DNA of 64,000 bases from Proteiniclasticum sp043951855 (GCF_043951855.1 NZ_JBINJW010000011.1:1-64000); one strand, 5' to 3'. Numbered from the stretch's first letter, positions 42,777 to 51,990 are shown. Notes: a model not told the origin generated them from the sequence alone. Numbers and translations: made by a program.

Positions 42777-43973
42777 CTATTCCCATGGATTTGAGTTAAA
42801 CTCAATCACTAAATCGGATAGTTCATCATCAATCAGATCTGATGGGATTTCTGCACTGATCCCTTCTGATTGAACAATGCCATTGTTCAAGTATTGAATT
42901 GAATTGGCTGCCAGCACGCCGGTGAATACTGCGTTGTTATTGATCTTGAAGCTGTCAACAATGGCTACACCAGTGAAATCAGATTGGTTTTTCAGTGCAG
43001 CACCCGCATTGGGTGCATATAGAACACCAGTGAAATCAATGCTGTTATTCTCACTGATGATATGATCTGAACCGTTATACATCAGCACAAAATTATTGGA
43101 ATCGTCATTGACAATCTCAGGCTTGCCATTTTCAGCCATCATCAGATGTTCCCGGACAAATAAATAGATTTTTTTATTGTGCGGATTATTGATTCTTATG
43201 GAACCGTCTACGATTAGAGTCCGGACCGCAATATACACGGAGTCATCTTTATTTATGAAGTTATTGATATTGATCGTCAGCGTATCCTTTTTATCGATGT
43301 CAATGGTGTCATAGAAAGCGTTCTGATCAATATTGACTGAGCCAGCCGTTAGATTTCCAGTCATTTCTCCTTCAGGAAAGTTCTCAACGACAGGATAATC
43401 CATTTTAGTTTTTTCGATAACATCCTCTTCAGATATATACTGATGCTGGCCACTTGGGGGATGCACTATACCTGTCGAATACTCATTGTCAATTAATATG
43501 ACCGTGTTGTCCCCTGACACTTTAATGGAACCGCTTTTTCTGTAATGCAGGTTCACTGAGACCTCAGCTGCATGTTTTTCTCTGGTTGCCTTTGAAAGAA
43601 TCGTAATGGTATCTGCACTGACTGAATCCACCCTGATCTCAAGCTTTCCATCATATTCAAAGTTCTCCAGCTCCATCTCAATGAAACCTTTGCCAATAAT
43701 ACCATCAATGAAGGACATCGTTTTTTCATTGTACGTGTCAGGATATACGTCTTTATACGTATCCGGAAGATCAACAAGATACTCCGCAAAAGTGTCTGCA
43801 CCGGATTTCGCTACATAATAAAGTTTAGATCTTTCCACTTGACTTCTGCTTTGCGTGATCTGAAATCCACCAACTGACACAAAGGTGATCCCTAACAGCA
43901 TCAATACCGAAAAAAAGATCAGCACAACAGGTAAGATTATTCCATTCTGTTTGCAGTGTGCATTTTTCTTCAT
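42777..43973 (-). CDS. PilX-like pilus-associated protein with a long repeat-like C-terminal region
   Basis: This is about 398 aa from the second of two adjacent ATG codons (GGAGG 5 nt upstream). A basic start is followed by a hydrophobic helix (IILPVVLIFFSVLMLLGITFVS) like PilX N-terminal regions, without a classical Gly-Phe cleavage site. The long remainder is rich in Asn, Asp, Ile and Val with repeated strand-like units (FTGVLYAPNAG, FTGVAIVDSF, FTGVLAANS), suggesting a beta-helix or DUF7305-type fold. It may be the tip or adhesive subunit. It sits directly after pilA. Confidence 0.65.
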   Translation of the reverse strand: MKKNAHCKQNGIILPVVLIFFSVLMLLGITFVSVGGFQITQSRSQVERSKLYYVAKSGADTFAEYLVDLPDTYKDVYPDTYNEKTMSFIDGIIGKGFIEMELENFEYDGKLEIRVDSVSADTITILSKATREKHAAEVSVNLHYRKSGSIKVSGDNTVILIDNEYSTGIVHPPSGQHQYISEEDVIEKTKMDYPVVENFPEGEMTGNLTAGSVNIDQNAFYDTIDIDKKDTLTININNFINKDDSVYIAVRTLIVDGSIRINNPHNKKIYLFVREHLMMAENGKPEIVNDDSNNFVLMYNGSDHIISENNSIDFTGVLYAPNAGAALKNQSDFTGVAIVDSFKINNNAVFTGVLAANSIQYLNNGIVQSEGISAEIPSDLIDDELSDLVIEFNSNPWE

Positions 43974-44004
43974 CATAACCTCCCGGGTTGTATTGATAGA
44001 AGTA

Positions 44005-44043
44005 AGACCACTTCGCTAAGTTTCTCACTCATCGAAGTGGTCT
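44005..44043 (-). terminator. Partial terminator between pilA and the pilX-like gene
   Basis: A perfect 11-bp stem (AGACCACTTCG with CGAAGTGGTCT, 17-nt loop) follows pilA by 20 nt. A weak T-tract suggests partial read-through, which would keep pilin mRNA far above that of the assembly genes. Confidence 0.65.
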
Positions 44044-44062
44044 TTTAGCCACAATAAAAGTA

Positions 44063-44512
44063 TTATTCTATTATTGTACCATCAGCAACAAAATTCACTT
44101 TTAATCTGTCTGAAAAAACATACACTGTAGAATCAGTTGCTTCTGCTGTTGCACCAGCTTTTTTAGCAATTGTCGAAGGAGATGCTCCATTAAGGATTTC
44201 CACCTTTAGTACTCTTACAGACCCATCAGCATTTGATCCATCTAATTCAAAGGCAGCATTCTTTGTTTTATTTCCTGTAAGTCCAGCTAAGTCTAATTTA
44301 GTAATGTCTCCATCAGCATTGTTCTGTACGTAATAGGTAAGATCCGCAGTTTCAACCGACTTGATTTCAGCTAATACTGCTGTAGCCTTACTGTCATTGA
44401 TGGCACTTAATGCAACTGGTGTAACCACCGCAGCAAGTACAGCAATAATCGCAATTACAATCAGCAGTTCAACCAGTGTAAAACCTTTTTGTTTTTTTCT
44501 TAGTTTAATCAT
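44063..44512 (-). CDS. pilA: Major type IV pilin
   Basis: This 149-aa prepilin has leader MIKLRKKQKG cut after Gly10, then FTLVELLIVIAIIAVLAAV with Glu at +5 (Glu15). The mature body is small, rich in Ala, Thr and Asp, and lacks a cysteine pair. It is the likely main pilus subunit because it has its own strong promoter, a long leader and a terminator-like hairpin after it. GAGGAG lies 9 nt upstream of the ATG. Confidence 0.93.
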   Translation of the reverse strand: MIKLRKKQKGFTLVELLIVIAIIAVLAAVVTPVALSAINDSKATAVLAEIKSVETADLTYYVQNNADGDITKLDLAGLTGNKTKNAAFELDGSNADGSVRVLKVEILNGASPSTIAKKAGATAEATDSTVYVFSDRLKVNFVADGTIIE

Positions 44513-44571
44513 TTTAATAACTCCTCTCTTTGTAAGCTAAATAAAAATAGAGTTTTGTTTTCAATGTCAAC

Positions 44572-44620
44572 AATTCATTAAAGAATGATTCTAAATCATC
44601 ATAAGATTCTTTAATTGAAT
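44572..44620 (-). promoter_or_regulatory. Stem-loop in the pilA mRNA leader
   Basis: Imperfect 15-nt arms (44572-44586 and 44606-44620, core TTAAAGAAT) lie between the predicted transcription start and the pilA ribosome site. It may stabilise pilA mRNA or hold a regulatory site. Confidence 0.4.
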
Positions 44621-44668
44621 CTACATTAACGCCAAAAATTTCACTCCAACTATTTATCCAATGTTTAT

Positions 44669-44697
44669 ATTCTAGCACTGAAATTTCTATATATCAA
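44669..44697 (-). promoter_or_regulatory. Strong sigma-70 promoter of pilA
   Basis: On the minus strand TTGATA (44697-44692) and TAGAAT (44674-44669) are spaced by exactly 17 nt. The start is expected near 44662, giving a leader of about 150 nt. Confidence 0.7.
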
Positions 44698-44742
44698 GCT
44701 GAAAATACACTATTCAACAATATTTTCACATCCACAAACCCT

Positions 44743-44800
44743 TGAGCCTCTATGTTTTAGGTAACCCCTACCCTAAGCCGGTTTCAGGTCTTCATTTATT
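44743..44800. other. GC-rich island upstream of the pilA promoter, unexplained
   Basis: Inside an AT-rich 430-nt spacer, this stretch is clearly richer in G and C. On the minus strand it holds CTTAGGGTAGGGGTTACC with a possible short stem (TTAGG/CCTAA) and a GAAGACC-to-GGCTC segment. I could not fit it to a known riboswitch, including both c-di-GMP classes. A small perfect hairpin TTGATTTTTAATCAA lies at 44823-44837. Confidence 0.35.
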
Positions 44801-44944
44801 ATCGTCAGAATTTTTATATGCCTTGATTAAAAATCAAAAACATGATCCAAGGATGAAAATCTTGCTTCTTACATGTCGAAGAAAAGTTTAATATCTGCTA
44901 TTTTTATTATGGAAATATGAACAAAATTGAAAACGGGATTTCAT

Positions 44945-45697
44945 CTATAAATCAAACAGACTGAAATAGAGATCAAGAAGTTCCTGCCCGATGAACAAGG
45001 CCATAAAGAAACCCAGTATGAGAAGAGGACCGAAAGGGATTCCTTCCTTTGCGTGTTTCTTTTTTCCTGCGATGAGAACCGCCGCAACACCCCCTCCTAC
45101 CATACTGGTAAGAAAGAATGAAACCACAGTCTGTACGGGACCAAGGACAATCCCTATAAGTCCCATGATCCAGATATCTCCCATGCCCATGCCTCCCTTA
45201 GTCAGGAAGATCACAAGAAGGATGAATATCATGGCAGAGAGCCCCGTTAGAAGAAACGGTAGGATCTCGATCTCTCTACTAGCTCTTTCCAGAATAATCA
45301 GCGCTGCCAGAACCGCTCCAGGCAGAAGGGTTGAAAAATAGACATCCATGGTATCATAGTCGATCATGGCGATGATGATCATCACAGAAGAAAAGAGGCT
45401 GATGAGCACCGCCTCTAGTCCTGATCCGAATTTGAGATAAGCCATAAGATAGATCATTCCATTCAACCCTTCAATCAGTGGATATCGGATCGAAATCTTC
45501 TCGCCGCAGGAAGCGCATCTGCCTCGTAAAAACAGATAGCTCCATACCGGCACCAGATGTTTCGCTCTGATTCTGCTTTGGCACTTTCCGCAGGTGCTCG
45601 GTGGGTAAGCGATGCTGATGCCCGCTGGCACACGATAAATCACGACATTGAGAAAAGAACCGATGATCAGACCGTAGATGAGAAATAAAAATAACAA
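44945..45697 (-). CDS. pilD: Prepilin peptidase / N-methyltransferase
   Basis: The 250-aa polytopic A24 aspartyl protease cleaves and methylates prepilins. The N-terminal cytoplasmic domain has the zinc cysteines Cys36, Cys39, Cys61 and Cys64. Catalytic aspartates are Asp113 (IDYDTMD) and Asp174 (GMGD). The start is a TTG at 45697 with AGGAGG 8 nt upstream. It lies 18 nt after pilT and upstream of pilA, so its substrates are encoded next to it. Confidence 0.95.
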   Translation of the reverse strand: MLFLFLIYGLIIGSFLNVVIYRVPAGISIAYPPSTCGKCQSRIRAKHLVPVWSYLFLRGRCASCGEKISIRYPLIEGLNGMIYLMAYLKFGSGLEAVLISLFSSVMIIIAMIDYDTMDVYFSTLLPGAVLAALIILERASREIEILPFLLTGLSAMIFILLVIFLTKGGMGMGDIWIMGLIGIVLGPVQTVVSFFLTSMVGGGVAAVLIAGKKKHAKEGIPFGPLLILGFFMALFIGQELLDLYFSLFDL

Positions 45698-45715
45698 TTC
45701 ACTTTCCTCCTGACT

Positions 45716-46777
45716 CTACTTCAGCAGTCCTGAAAGCTGCTTTTTCATGGCTTCAGGATCCTCTGCATAGCTCACTGCCGTATCTCTTGTGATGATTTTC
45801 TCTCTATAGAGCTTCAGAATCGAAGTATCCATGGAGATCATGCCGGATGAAGCCCCTGTCTGAATCGGCATCTGCAGCATATGCGCTTTCCCATCCCGGA
45901 TGAGATTTCTCACTGCTGTGGTGCCGGTCATGATTTCAAAAGCAGCAGCCCTGGAGTTTCCATCCATCCCAGGCACTAGCTTCTGTGAAATCACCCCTTC
46001 CAATACCATGGAGAGCTGAACCCTGATCTGAGCCTGCTGATGAGGCGGAAACACATCAATGATACGATCCACCGTCTGAGCGGCACCGGATGTATGAAGG
46101 GTCGACAAGACAAGGTGTCCGGTCTCAGCAGCCGTGAGCGCCGTGCTGATGGTATCAAGGTCTCTCATCTCACCCACCAGGATCACATCGGGATCCTGCC
46201 TCAAGGAAGCGCGAAGGGCCTGCCCGAACCCCCGGGAATCCCTGGGAATTTCCCGCTGACTGATGAGTGATTTCTTATGAGGATGCAGATATTCCACCGG
46301 ATCCTCCAGCGTGATGATATGAAGCTCCTGCTCTTCATTGATCCTGTCAATGATGGAAGCAAGTGTCGTGGATTTACCGCTGCCCGTGGGGCCGGTGACC
46401 AGAACAAGCCCTTTACGGAGTTTCGTGAAGGTCTCCATGACAGCTGGAAGCCCAAGCTCCTCGAAGGATGGAACTCCATCTCCTACCATCCGGAAAGCGG
46501 CTGCATAGCCCATCCTTTCCCTGAATACATTGACCCTGTATCTTCCGTTTTCATCTGCATAGGAGAAATCCGTTTCTCCTTGGGTCAACAGGATCTTTCT
46601 TTCCTCTTCAGATAAAAGCTCCTGCACCACCCTATCCATATCCTCCACCTGAAGCGCCTCTCCCTCCAGAGGAAGAAGTCTTCCATGCAGTCTCATGAGG
46701 GGATATGACCCCACCGCCAGATGCACATCAGACGCCTTTTTATTCGTTGCTGTAGCAAGGATTTCTCGAAGATTCAT
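45716..46777 (-). CDS. pilT: Type IV pilus retraction ATPase
   Basis: The 353-aa PilT-family ATPase has Walker A GPTGSGKST at 129-137, an ITLEDPVEYLH Asp box, Walker B VILVGEMRD and the His box HLVLSTLHTS. The PilT-specific end includes a FEIMTGTTAVRNLIRDGKAHML block. It pulls pili back, giving twitching. GGAGG lies 6 nt before the ATG. It is about 80 nt after an EAL-domain gene with no terminator between, so it is probably co-transcribed with it. Confidence 0.96.
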   Translation of the reverse strand: MNLREILATATNKKASDVHLAVGSYPLMRLHGRLLPLEGEALQVEDMDRVVQELLSEEERKILLTQGETDFSYADENGRYRVNVFRERMGYAAAFRMVGDGVPSFEELGLPAVMETFTKLRKGLVLVTGPTGSGKSTTLASIIDRINEEQELHIITLEDPVEYLHPHKKSLISQREIPRDSRGFGQALRASLRQDPDVILVGEMRDLDTISTALTAAETGHLVLSTLHTSGAAQTVDRIIDVFPPHQQAQIRVQLSMVLEGVISQKLVPGMDGNSRAAAFEIMTGTTAVRNLIRDGKAHMLQMPIQTGASSGMISMDTSILKLYREKIITRDTAVSYAEDPEAMKKQLSGLLK

Positions 46778-46859
46778 CTATTTCCTCCAGTTGCTTGTGT
46801 TTTCTGTCATCTTTGTGTCTCTTGCAATTCAGGCTATGCTTTCATCGCCTTCGCCCTAT

Positions 46860-49199
46860 CTAGTAGACGGGCTCCCCGTCGACTTCGTCCGATCCGGAGT
46901 CCTCACTGGTTATGATGGGAAACTTCCTTCTCATGACACGGACCCAGCAGTTGTTCGGACTCGCGATGAGGGTAAGACTGGCTTCCTCGGGCTTTGCGGG
47001 TCTGCCGCAGATATAGCCTTGAACGCAGTCGCAGTCCGCATAGAAGAGATACTCCATCTGAGACTCCAGCTCCACACCTTCGGCCACCACATTCAGCCCC
47101 AGCCTGTGCGCCAGAGAGATAATGTCTCTTGTGATATACTCGCTGGTATCGCCAGGGGATATGGGGTCGATGAACGCCTTGTCGATCTTCAGAATATCCA
47201 CATTCAGCTCCTTCAGGCTTCTCAGCGAGGAGTAGCTGGTTCCGAAGTTGTCCAGCGCTATCTTGAAGCCATGATCTCGTATTTCCTGAAGCTTTTTATT
47301 CATCTCCTTGAAATTATCAATCAGCACGGATTCCTCGATCTCCAGAATAATATGTTCTCCACTGATTCCTTCATGCTCGGAAATCTGAAGGATATCCTTC
47401 AGAAAATCCTCATGAAGGAGCTGAATGGCCGAGATATTCACCGAAACACGTACATGACTGTATCCTTTTTCAAACATCTTCTTCGCGTATCTTGATGCCT
47501 GGGCAAAAATCAGATTGCCAAGCGGTATCATGAGATTGTTTTTCTCTGCAATTTCAATGAACTTCTCCGGCGGCACTTCCCCGTATTTTTTGGAAGTGAA
47601 ACGGGCCAGAGCCTCAAAGGAAGATACGGATCCGTCTCTCATGGATATGATCGGCTGATAGAGAAGATGAACTCCCCCACTGCTTTCATCACTTATGATT
47701 TCCTTCAGTTCATTGACGATCATGTCTTCCATCTGAAGTTTTCTGCCTGTGTGATAGGAGAAGAAGGCGTAATTCACTTCATCTTTCTCGCCTATGCTGG
47801 AAAGAGAAACCGACGCTTCCTTCAGAAGCTGTTCCATGGATTTTCCGTTCTCATCCATTTCCGTGATGCCGAATTTTATGTTCATGTATTCTATGGTTCC
47901 ATGGAGATTGAAATGCTCTCTGGAAAGATTTGTCACTTCTTCCACAAGAGAAATCAGCTCCAGCTTGCTCTTGTATTCTTCAGCCAGAAGGATGAATTTA
48001 TCTTCTGACAGGTTGAAGACCTGTACAGGATAGTTCACAAGCCCTGGAATGGTTCTTCCGATTCTTCCGACTATCTGGGCCGTGCTTTCATAGGGATTCT
48101 CGAACTGACGGGTCTTGTAGTGTATGTGTCTCACCAGAATCAGAGCCTTTTTCGTGTGATCTCCCAGATTCTTCTCCTCTGTCAGAATGGTTCTCAGATA
48201 CTCCTCATTGGGCAGTTTAGTCGACTGGTCAAAATAGGCCAGATTCATGAGATTTCTGAAACGTCTGTAGGAAGAATTGAAAAGAAACAGAAGCGCGCCG
48301 TACACGAAGAACAGGATGACAAGACTTACACCGGTGAGTCTATTCAAAAGAGTTTCCGTTTCCTTCACGCTCTGCGCCACAGCCAGCGTCCCTTGACGTC
48401 CGTTTTCATGATAGACCGGCACAAAAACCTGATACACCTCTTCTTCTCCGATGGTTGCATAGGCACCACTCTCTTTTCCCGCTTCGACGCTTTCAATTAC
48501 CGCCGGATCCTGAACGATTTCACCAATGCGGTCAGATTCCGTACTGGCAAGCACATGGTAGTCATTGTCTATGAACGTCAGATGCAGAAGACTGTTTCCA
48601 TTCCGTATCATGTTGAAATTATTGATCATTTCAAAATTGTCCACAAAGGATTTGATGTGGTCTGCGGAAACCCCGATCTGAACAAATCCGCCGTTGTCCA
48701 TGCGATAGTATCCGTATTTATATTCCAGATTGGAAATGGTGTTGGTTCTCACAGGACCTATAAAGCTCGTCAGGTCACTGACGTAGAAATCATATACCGG
48801 ATGGCCCTCATAAACGCGCCATCCCACATTCTCCGGATAGGCGGAACTGACTACAACACCTGCCCGGTTGTAGACATCGATACTGTCCACATTCAGCTTT
48901 TCCGCCACCACGGCAAGATTCAGCCTCTCCGGGTACTGTGCATTGATGACGCCGTTTCCTGCTGCCTCGATCTTGTCTTCCATAAGTTCCGTCACCGCTT
49001 CGTAGGCCTGGATATTCTTTTCCAGCGTATGGGAATAGCTCTTGGCGGTATAGGTGGCATTTCTCACCATTTCATCCCGTACATAATCACTGAACGTATG
49101 AATCATGACAAAACCAACCAGCATGAAAACAATGGTTACTCCAACAAACGCCAATATATAGAGACTTAAATAAGTCTTGCTCACTTTCTTCTGACTCAT
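46860..49199 (-). CDS. Sensor-GGDEF*-EAL protein, paralogue 1 (altered EAL site)
   Basis: This is 779 aa from the ATG at 49199. Two membrane helices (about 8-30 and 290-310) flank an extracytoplasmic sensor domain. The GGDEF domain (about 325-480) is degenerate, with SEDKF in place of GGDEF. The EAL domain (about 510-760) keeps EALAR, NISA and EIEES, but the metal motif DDFGTG reads DNFGTS, so the second Asp is lost. Activity may be weak or absent, making a c-di-GMP receptor or regulator role plausible. It is first in an apparent transcript with pilT and pilD. A GTG 9 nt upstream overlaps the ribosome site. Confidence 0.9.
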   Translation of the reverse strand: MSQKKVSKTYLSLYILAFVGVTIVFMLVGFVMIHTFSDYVRDEMVRNATYTAKSYSHTLEKNIQAYEAVTELMEDKIEAAGNGVINAQYPERLNLAVVAEKLNVDSIDVYNRAGVVVSSAYPENVGWRVYEGHPVYDFYVSDLTSFIGPVRTNTISNLEYKYGYYRMDNGGFVQIGVSADHIKSFVDNFEMINNFNMIRNGNSLLHLTFIDNDYHVLASTESDRIGEIVQDPAVIESVEAGKESGAYATIGEEEVYQVFVPVYHENGRQGTLAVAQSVKETETLLNRLTGVSLVILFFVYGALLFLFNSSYRRFRNLMNLAYFDQSTKLPNEEYLRTILTEEKNLGDHTKKALILVRHIHYKTRQFENPYESTAQIVGRIGRTIPGLVNYPVQVFNLSEDKFILLAEEYKSKLELISLVEEVTNLSREHFNLHGTIEYMNIKFGITEMDENGKSMEQLLKEASVSLSSIGEKDEVNYAFFSYHTGRKLQMEDMIVNELKEIISDESSGGVHLLYQPIISMRDGSVSSFEALARFTSKKYGEVPPEKFIEIAEKNNLMIPLGNLIFAQASRYAKKMFEKGYSHVRVSVNISAIQLLHEDFLKDILQISEHEGISGEHIILEIEESVLIDNFKEMNKKLQEIRDHGFKIALDNFGTSYSSLRSLKELNVDILKIDKAFIDPISPGDTSEYITRDIISLAHRLGLNVVAEGVELESQMEYLFYADCDCVQGYICGRPAKPEEASLTLIASPNNCWVRVMRRKFPIITSEDSGSDEVDGEPVY

Positions 49200-49204
49200 C
49201 ACGC

Positions 49205-49330
49205 TCACCTTTCCTTTCCCTTTCCCCTGAAAATCCTGACCCGTTTCGATGACTGTACGGAAGCTTCAGCTTCTGTGAAGCTCCCGTTGAGAGCCTCTTC
49301 GCCCGACGGATGAAAGCATCTGACAATCAT
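49205..49330 (-). CDS. Possible 41-aa leader peptide before the EAL gene
   Basis: An ATG at 49330 opens a 41-codon frame whose TGA (49207-49205) lies in the ribosome site of the EAL gene, six nt before its ATG, an arrangement that allows translational coupling. The site before its ATG is weak (GAGGTG about 11 nt away). The DNA also contains hairpin-forming repeats, so it may be a structured leader rather than a gene. Confidence 0.25.
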   Translation of the reverse strand: MIVRCFHPSGEEALNGSFTEAEASVQSSKRVRIFRGKGKER

Positions 49331-49363
49331 GTCAGCAATCGCACCTCACATGCTCCTTTTACC

Positions 49364-49372
49364 ATTTTAGCA
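49364..49372 (-). promoter_or_regulatory. Extended -10 promoter of the EAL-pilT-pilD unit
   Basis: The minus strand reads TGCTAAAAT, an extended -10, followed by a leader of about 155 nt. No -35 is evident. The leader holds an imperfect stem (GGAGCTTCA with TGAAGCTTCC) and other GC-rich pairs. Confidence 0.45.
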
Positions 49373-49516
49373 TACAGGAGCTGAAAAACCGTTATACTTC
49401 AGGTAAAAATTCATCCTCTTCTATATGTTTGTATATACCCGCTTGCAGCAGGCAGGAAAAACGGATGAAGCATCACGGCTTCTCCCCCTGCGCTTCACTA
49501 AACAGAGCGATACCCC

Positions 49517-51928
49517 TCAGATTCCGCTGACCTTTTTCTCTCTGATTTCCATCAGTATATCCACAAGGCTGCTGTCGAGAACTCTACCTGACTCCATTTT
49601 CATGACGGCAAAGGCTTCCTCCTCCGTGAGGGAGTCTGCACTGTATCCGGATGTGAGTCTGTCAAATCTTTCCGCCACCGCGATGATTCTTGAAAGCAGC
49701 GGAATCTCTTTTCCTTTCAGGCCCTTTGGATATCCCGACCCGTCCCATTTTTCATGATGAGACAGAATGATCCGGGCAAGCTCCATGGTTTCTTCGAAGG
49801 AATTGAGAATGCGATATCCGATGACGGCATGATCCCTCCTTGTGGGGAGAACGTATTTTTCCTCCCCTTCACTCATGAATCCGGTGATTTTACCGATGTC
49901 ATGGATGTAAGCGGCATCCTTCAGTTTGGTCATCTCTTCTTCCGGAAGAGACAGCGCCTTGCCTATGACCTCTGCAATATGCACGGTGTTTTCAGCATGG
50001 ACCCTTTCCTCTTCTCTTTGCATGATGATCTCCACAAAGGATTTCAGCTGCCTTGTGCTCTCTTCACTCTTTGTGATCGTTTTTTCCCTGTACATTTTCT
50101 GCTCCGCATCGTTCATGACACTCTCCAGTGAAGTCTCCGTGTTTTCCATCACTGAAAGACCCAGAGCTATGCCGCCCCGTACACCATGAAAGTCTTCTTC
50201 CCGGATGGAATTCGCTATGCGTCCCATGATGTCTTTCGCTTCCTCTTCACGGGTACTTCTGAGAAACAGATAGAACTCATCTCCACCCACTCTGAAAAGA
50301 AGATCTTCTTCCCTTGTGTGAGAGCGTATGATCTCGGCGATTCTTTTCAGGAATTCATCCCCTTTTCTATGACCGAAGATGTCATTGGATAATTTCAGTC
50401 CGTTGACATCCCCTACCACCACACTCATGGGCATAAACTTCTCTTCTTCTAGATCCGCACAGATTTTATCGAGATAGGTTCTGTTGTAGAGCCCGGTGAG
50501 TGCGTCATGATAGCTGAGATAAAGCACTTCCTCCTCCTGTCTTTTTCTCTGGGTGATATCGGAAAATGTCACAACAGATCCGATGATTTCTCCATTGTGA
50601 ATCTGCGGATGTGCAGAATAACGAACAGAAAAGAAGCTTCCGTCTTTTCTGTAGAACACTTCATTCTCTTCCGTCAGAACATCTCCTTTCCCGATGGCTT
50701 CGTAGATCTGACAGTTTTCCCTTGCCACCGCAATGCCTTCTTTCGTGCTGTGATGAATCCGCTCATGGCAGTTTGTACCGATGACTTCACCTGCATCCTC
50801 ATAACCCAGAAGATCCAGTGCGCTCTGATTGATGAACGTGAAATTTCCCTCCACATCCATACCGTAGATTCCTTCCGCGGAAGAGTTCAGAATCAGGCTC
50901 AGCTTGTCTTTATTGGAAGCCAGCCTGTGATTGGCCTGCTTCAGCTGCAGTGTGGTCTCTCTTCTTTCTTTCGCGTTCCATACCCCATTCATCAGAAGAG
51001 AAAGCTCTTCCGCATCATCGCTGCTGTACCCATTAGGTTTATTGGCTACCCCGATGACTGCCGTAACCTGACTTTCCATGATCACCGGTATCGTCATCAT
51101 GTTGAATGGCGCCGCATCTTTTATGGGTTCTGCATCAGAAGACATCGTGCCGTTATAGATCATAGGCTTTCCGGTTTTCACGGATTCGCTCCACAGCCCC
51201 ATTCTGTCGAGGCTGTAGATCATCTGAGCGGACTTTCTTCTGGATAGGACCACACCGTCTTTGGCGAAATTCTCAAGTGTGAAGAGGCGGTCCTCCTCAT
51301 TGTAGAGATAAATATACCCATAGGTCGATTCCGTGAGCGCAAGCGCTTTTCTCAGCACATAGTCCAGCTGCTCATGGGAAGACTGGAAGTCCTTCGCCGA
51401 GACATCGATGAGTATCTCATTTCTTTTTATGATTCTTTCGCGTTCTTCCCGTCGCCTCACCGCTTCGGTGATGTCTTCAGTGTAGGCGCCGATTCCATTC
51501 CCGCCGTCAGGAAGGACCAGCGGGAATTTGTGCATTCTGTATGTTCTTCCCTTCCAGACTATATCCTGCTGAATTTTCTCACCGCTCTTTAGCACCTTCC
51601 TGTCCACTTCATGGAGTTTCTGCGCCATCTCATGATCAAAAATGTCCTCGTCCCTTTTGCCGAGAAAATCCGCCTTCTTCTTGCCTAAAAGAGCCGTATA
51701 GGCTTCATTCACAAGAAAATACCTGAGCGCTCCATTCTTTATGGACAGGAAACGCTCATCCTGATCATAAAAACGAAGCCCCATCTGCACATATCGCTCA
51801 GCTGTCACAAGCTTCCTTTTTCTCTTCTGATCCTTCAGCAGGAAATAAAGTGCAGGGACCGCAAGTAACGCCACACCAGGCAGCAGTTTCTCCCCATATT
51901 CAGTTATGATGCCTGTTATTGCCCACAT
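49517..51928 (-). CDS. Membrane PAS-GAF-PAS-GGDEF-HD-GYP cyclic-di-GMP enzyme
   Basis: The 803-aa protein starts with one membrane segment (about 15-32). A PAS domain (about 50-160), a GAF domain (about 185-330) and a second PAS (about 345-460) follow. The GGDEF domain is intact (548-552) with an I-site REED five residues before. The HD-GYP domain has HDIGK near 676 and HHEKWDGSGYP near 724, all residues kept. It could switch between making and breaking c-di-GMP according to PAS/GAF ligands. It is third in a run after the sensor-GGDEF and sensor-EAL genes. Confidence 0.93.
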   Translation of the reverse strand: MWAITGIITEYGEKLLPGVALLAVPALYFLLKDQKRKRKLVTAERYVQMGLRFYDQDERFLSIKNGALRYFLVNEAYTALLGKKKADFLGKRDEDIFDHEMAQKLHEVDRKVLKSGEKIQQDIVWKGRTYRMHKFPLVLPDGGNGIGAYTEDITEAVRRREERERIIKRNEILIDVSAKDFQSSHEQLDYVLRKALALTESTYGYIYLYNEEDRLFTLENFAKDGVVLSRRKSAQMIYSLDRMGLWSESVKTGKPMIYNGTMSSDAEPIKDAAPFNMMTIPVIMESQVTAVIGVANKPNGYSSDDAEELSLLMNGVWNAKERRETTLQLKQANHRLASNKDKLSLILNSSAEGIYGMDVEGNFTFINQSALDLLGYEDAGEVIGTNCHERIHHSTKEGIAVARENCQIYEAIGKGDVLTEENEVFYRKDGSFFSVRYSAHPQIHNGEIIGSVVTFSDITQRKRQEEEVLYLSYHDALTGLYNRTYLDKICADLEEEKFMPMSVVVGDVNGLKLSNDIFGHRKGDEFLKRIAEIIRSHTREEDLLFRVGGDEFYLFLRSTREEEAKDIMGRIANSIREEDFHGVRGGIALGLSVMENTETSLESVMNDAEQKMYREKTITKSEESTRQLKSFVEIIMQREEERVHAENTVHIAEVIGKALSLPEEEMTKLKDAAYIHDIGKITGFMSEGEEKYVLPTRRDHAVIGYRILNSFEETMELARIILSHHEKWDGSGYPKGLKGKEIPLLSRIIAVAERFDRLTSGYSADSLTEEEAFAVMKMESGRVLDSSLVDILMEIREKKVSGI

Positions 51929-51990
51929 ATTCTCTCCCTTGCCACACTAGGCTCCCCTAACATGTCTTCCTCTGCCGGCGTCTGCTTCCC

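Noticed and set aside
44743..44800. c-di-GMP riboswitch upstream of pilA
   Set aside because: I compared both strands with the class I and class II conserved bases I remember; the GCAAACC/ACGCAAAGCC set and the class II set are missing, so I describe it only as an unexplained island.
49087..49326. 79-codon minus-strand frame overlapping the start of the EAL gene
   Set aside because: It overlaps a strongly supported gene in another frame and has no ribosome site.
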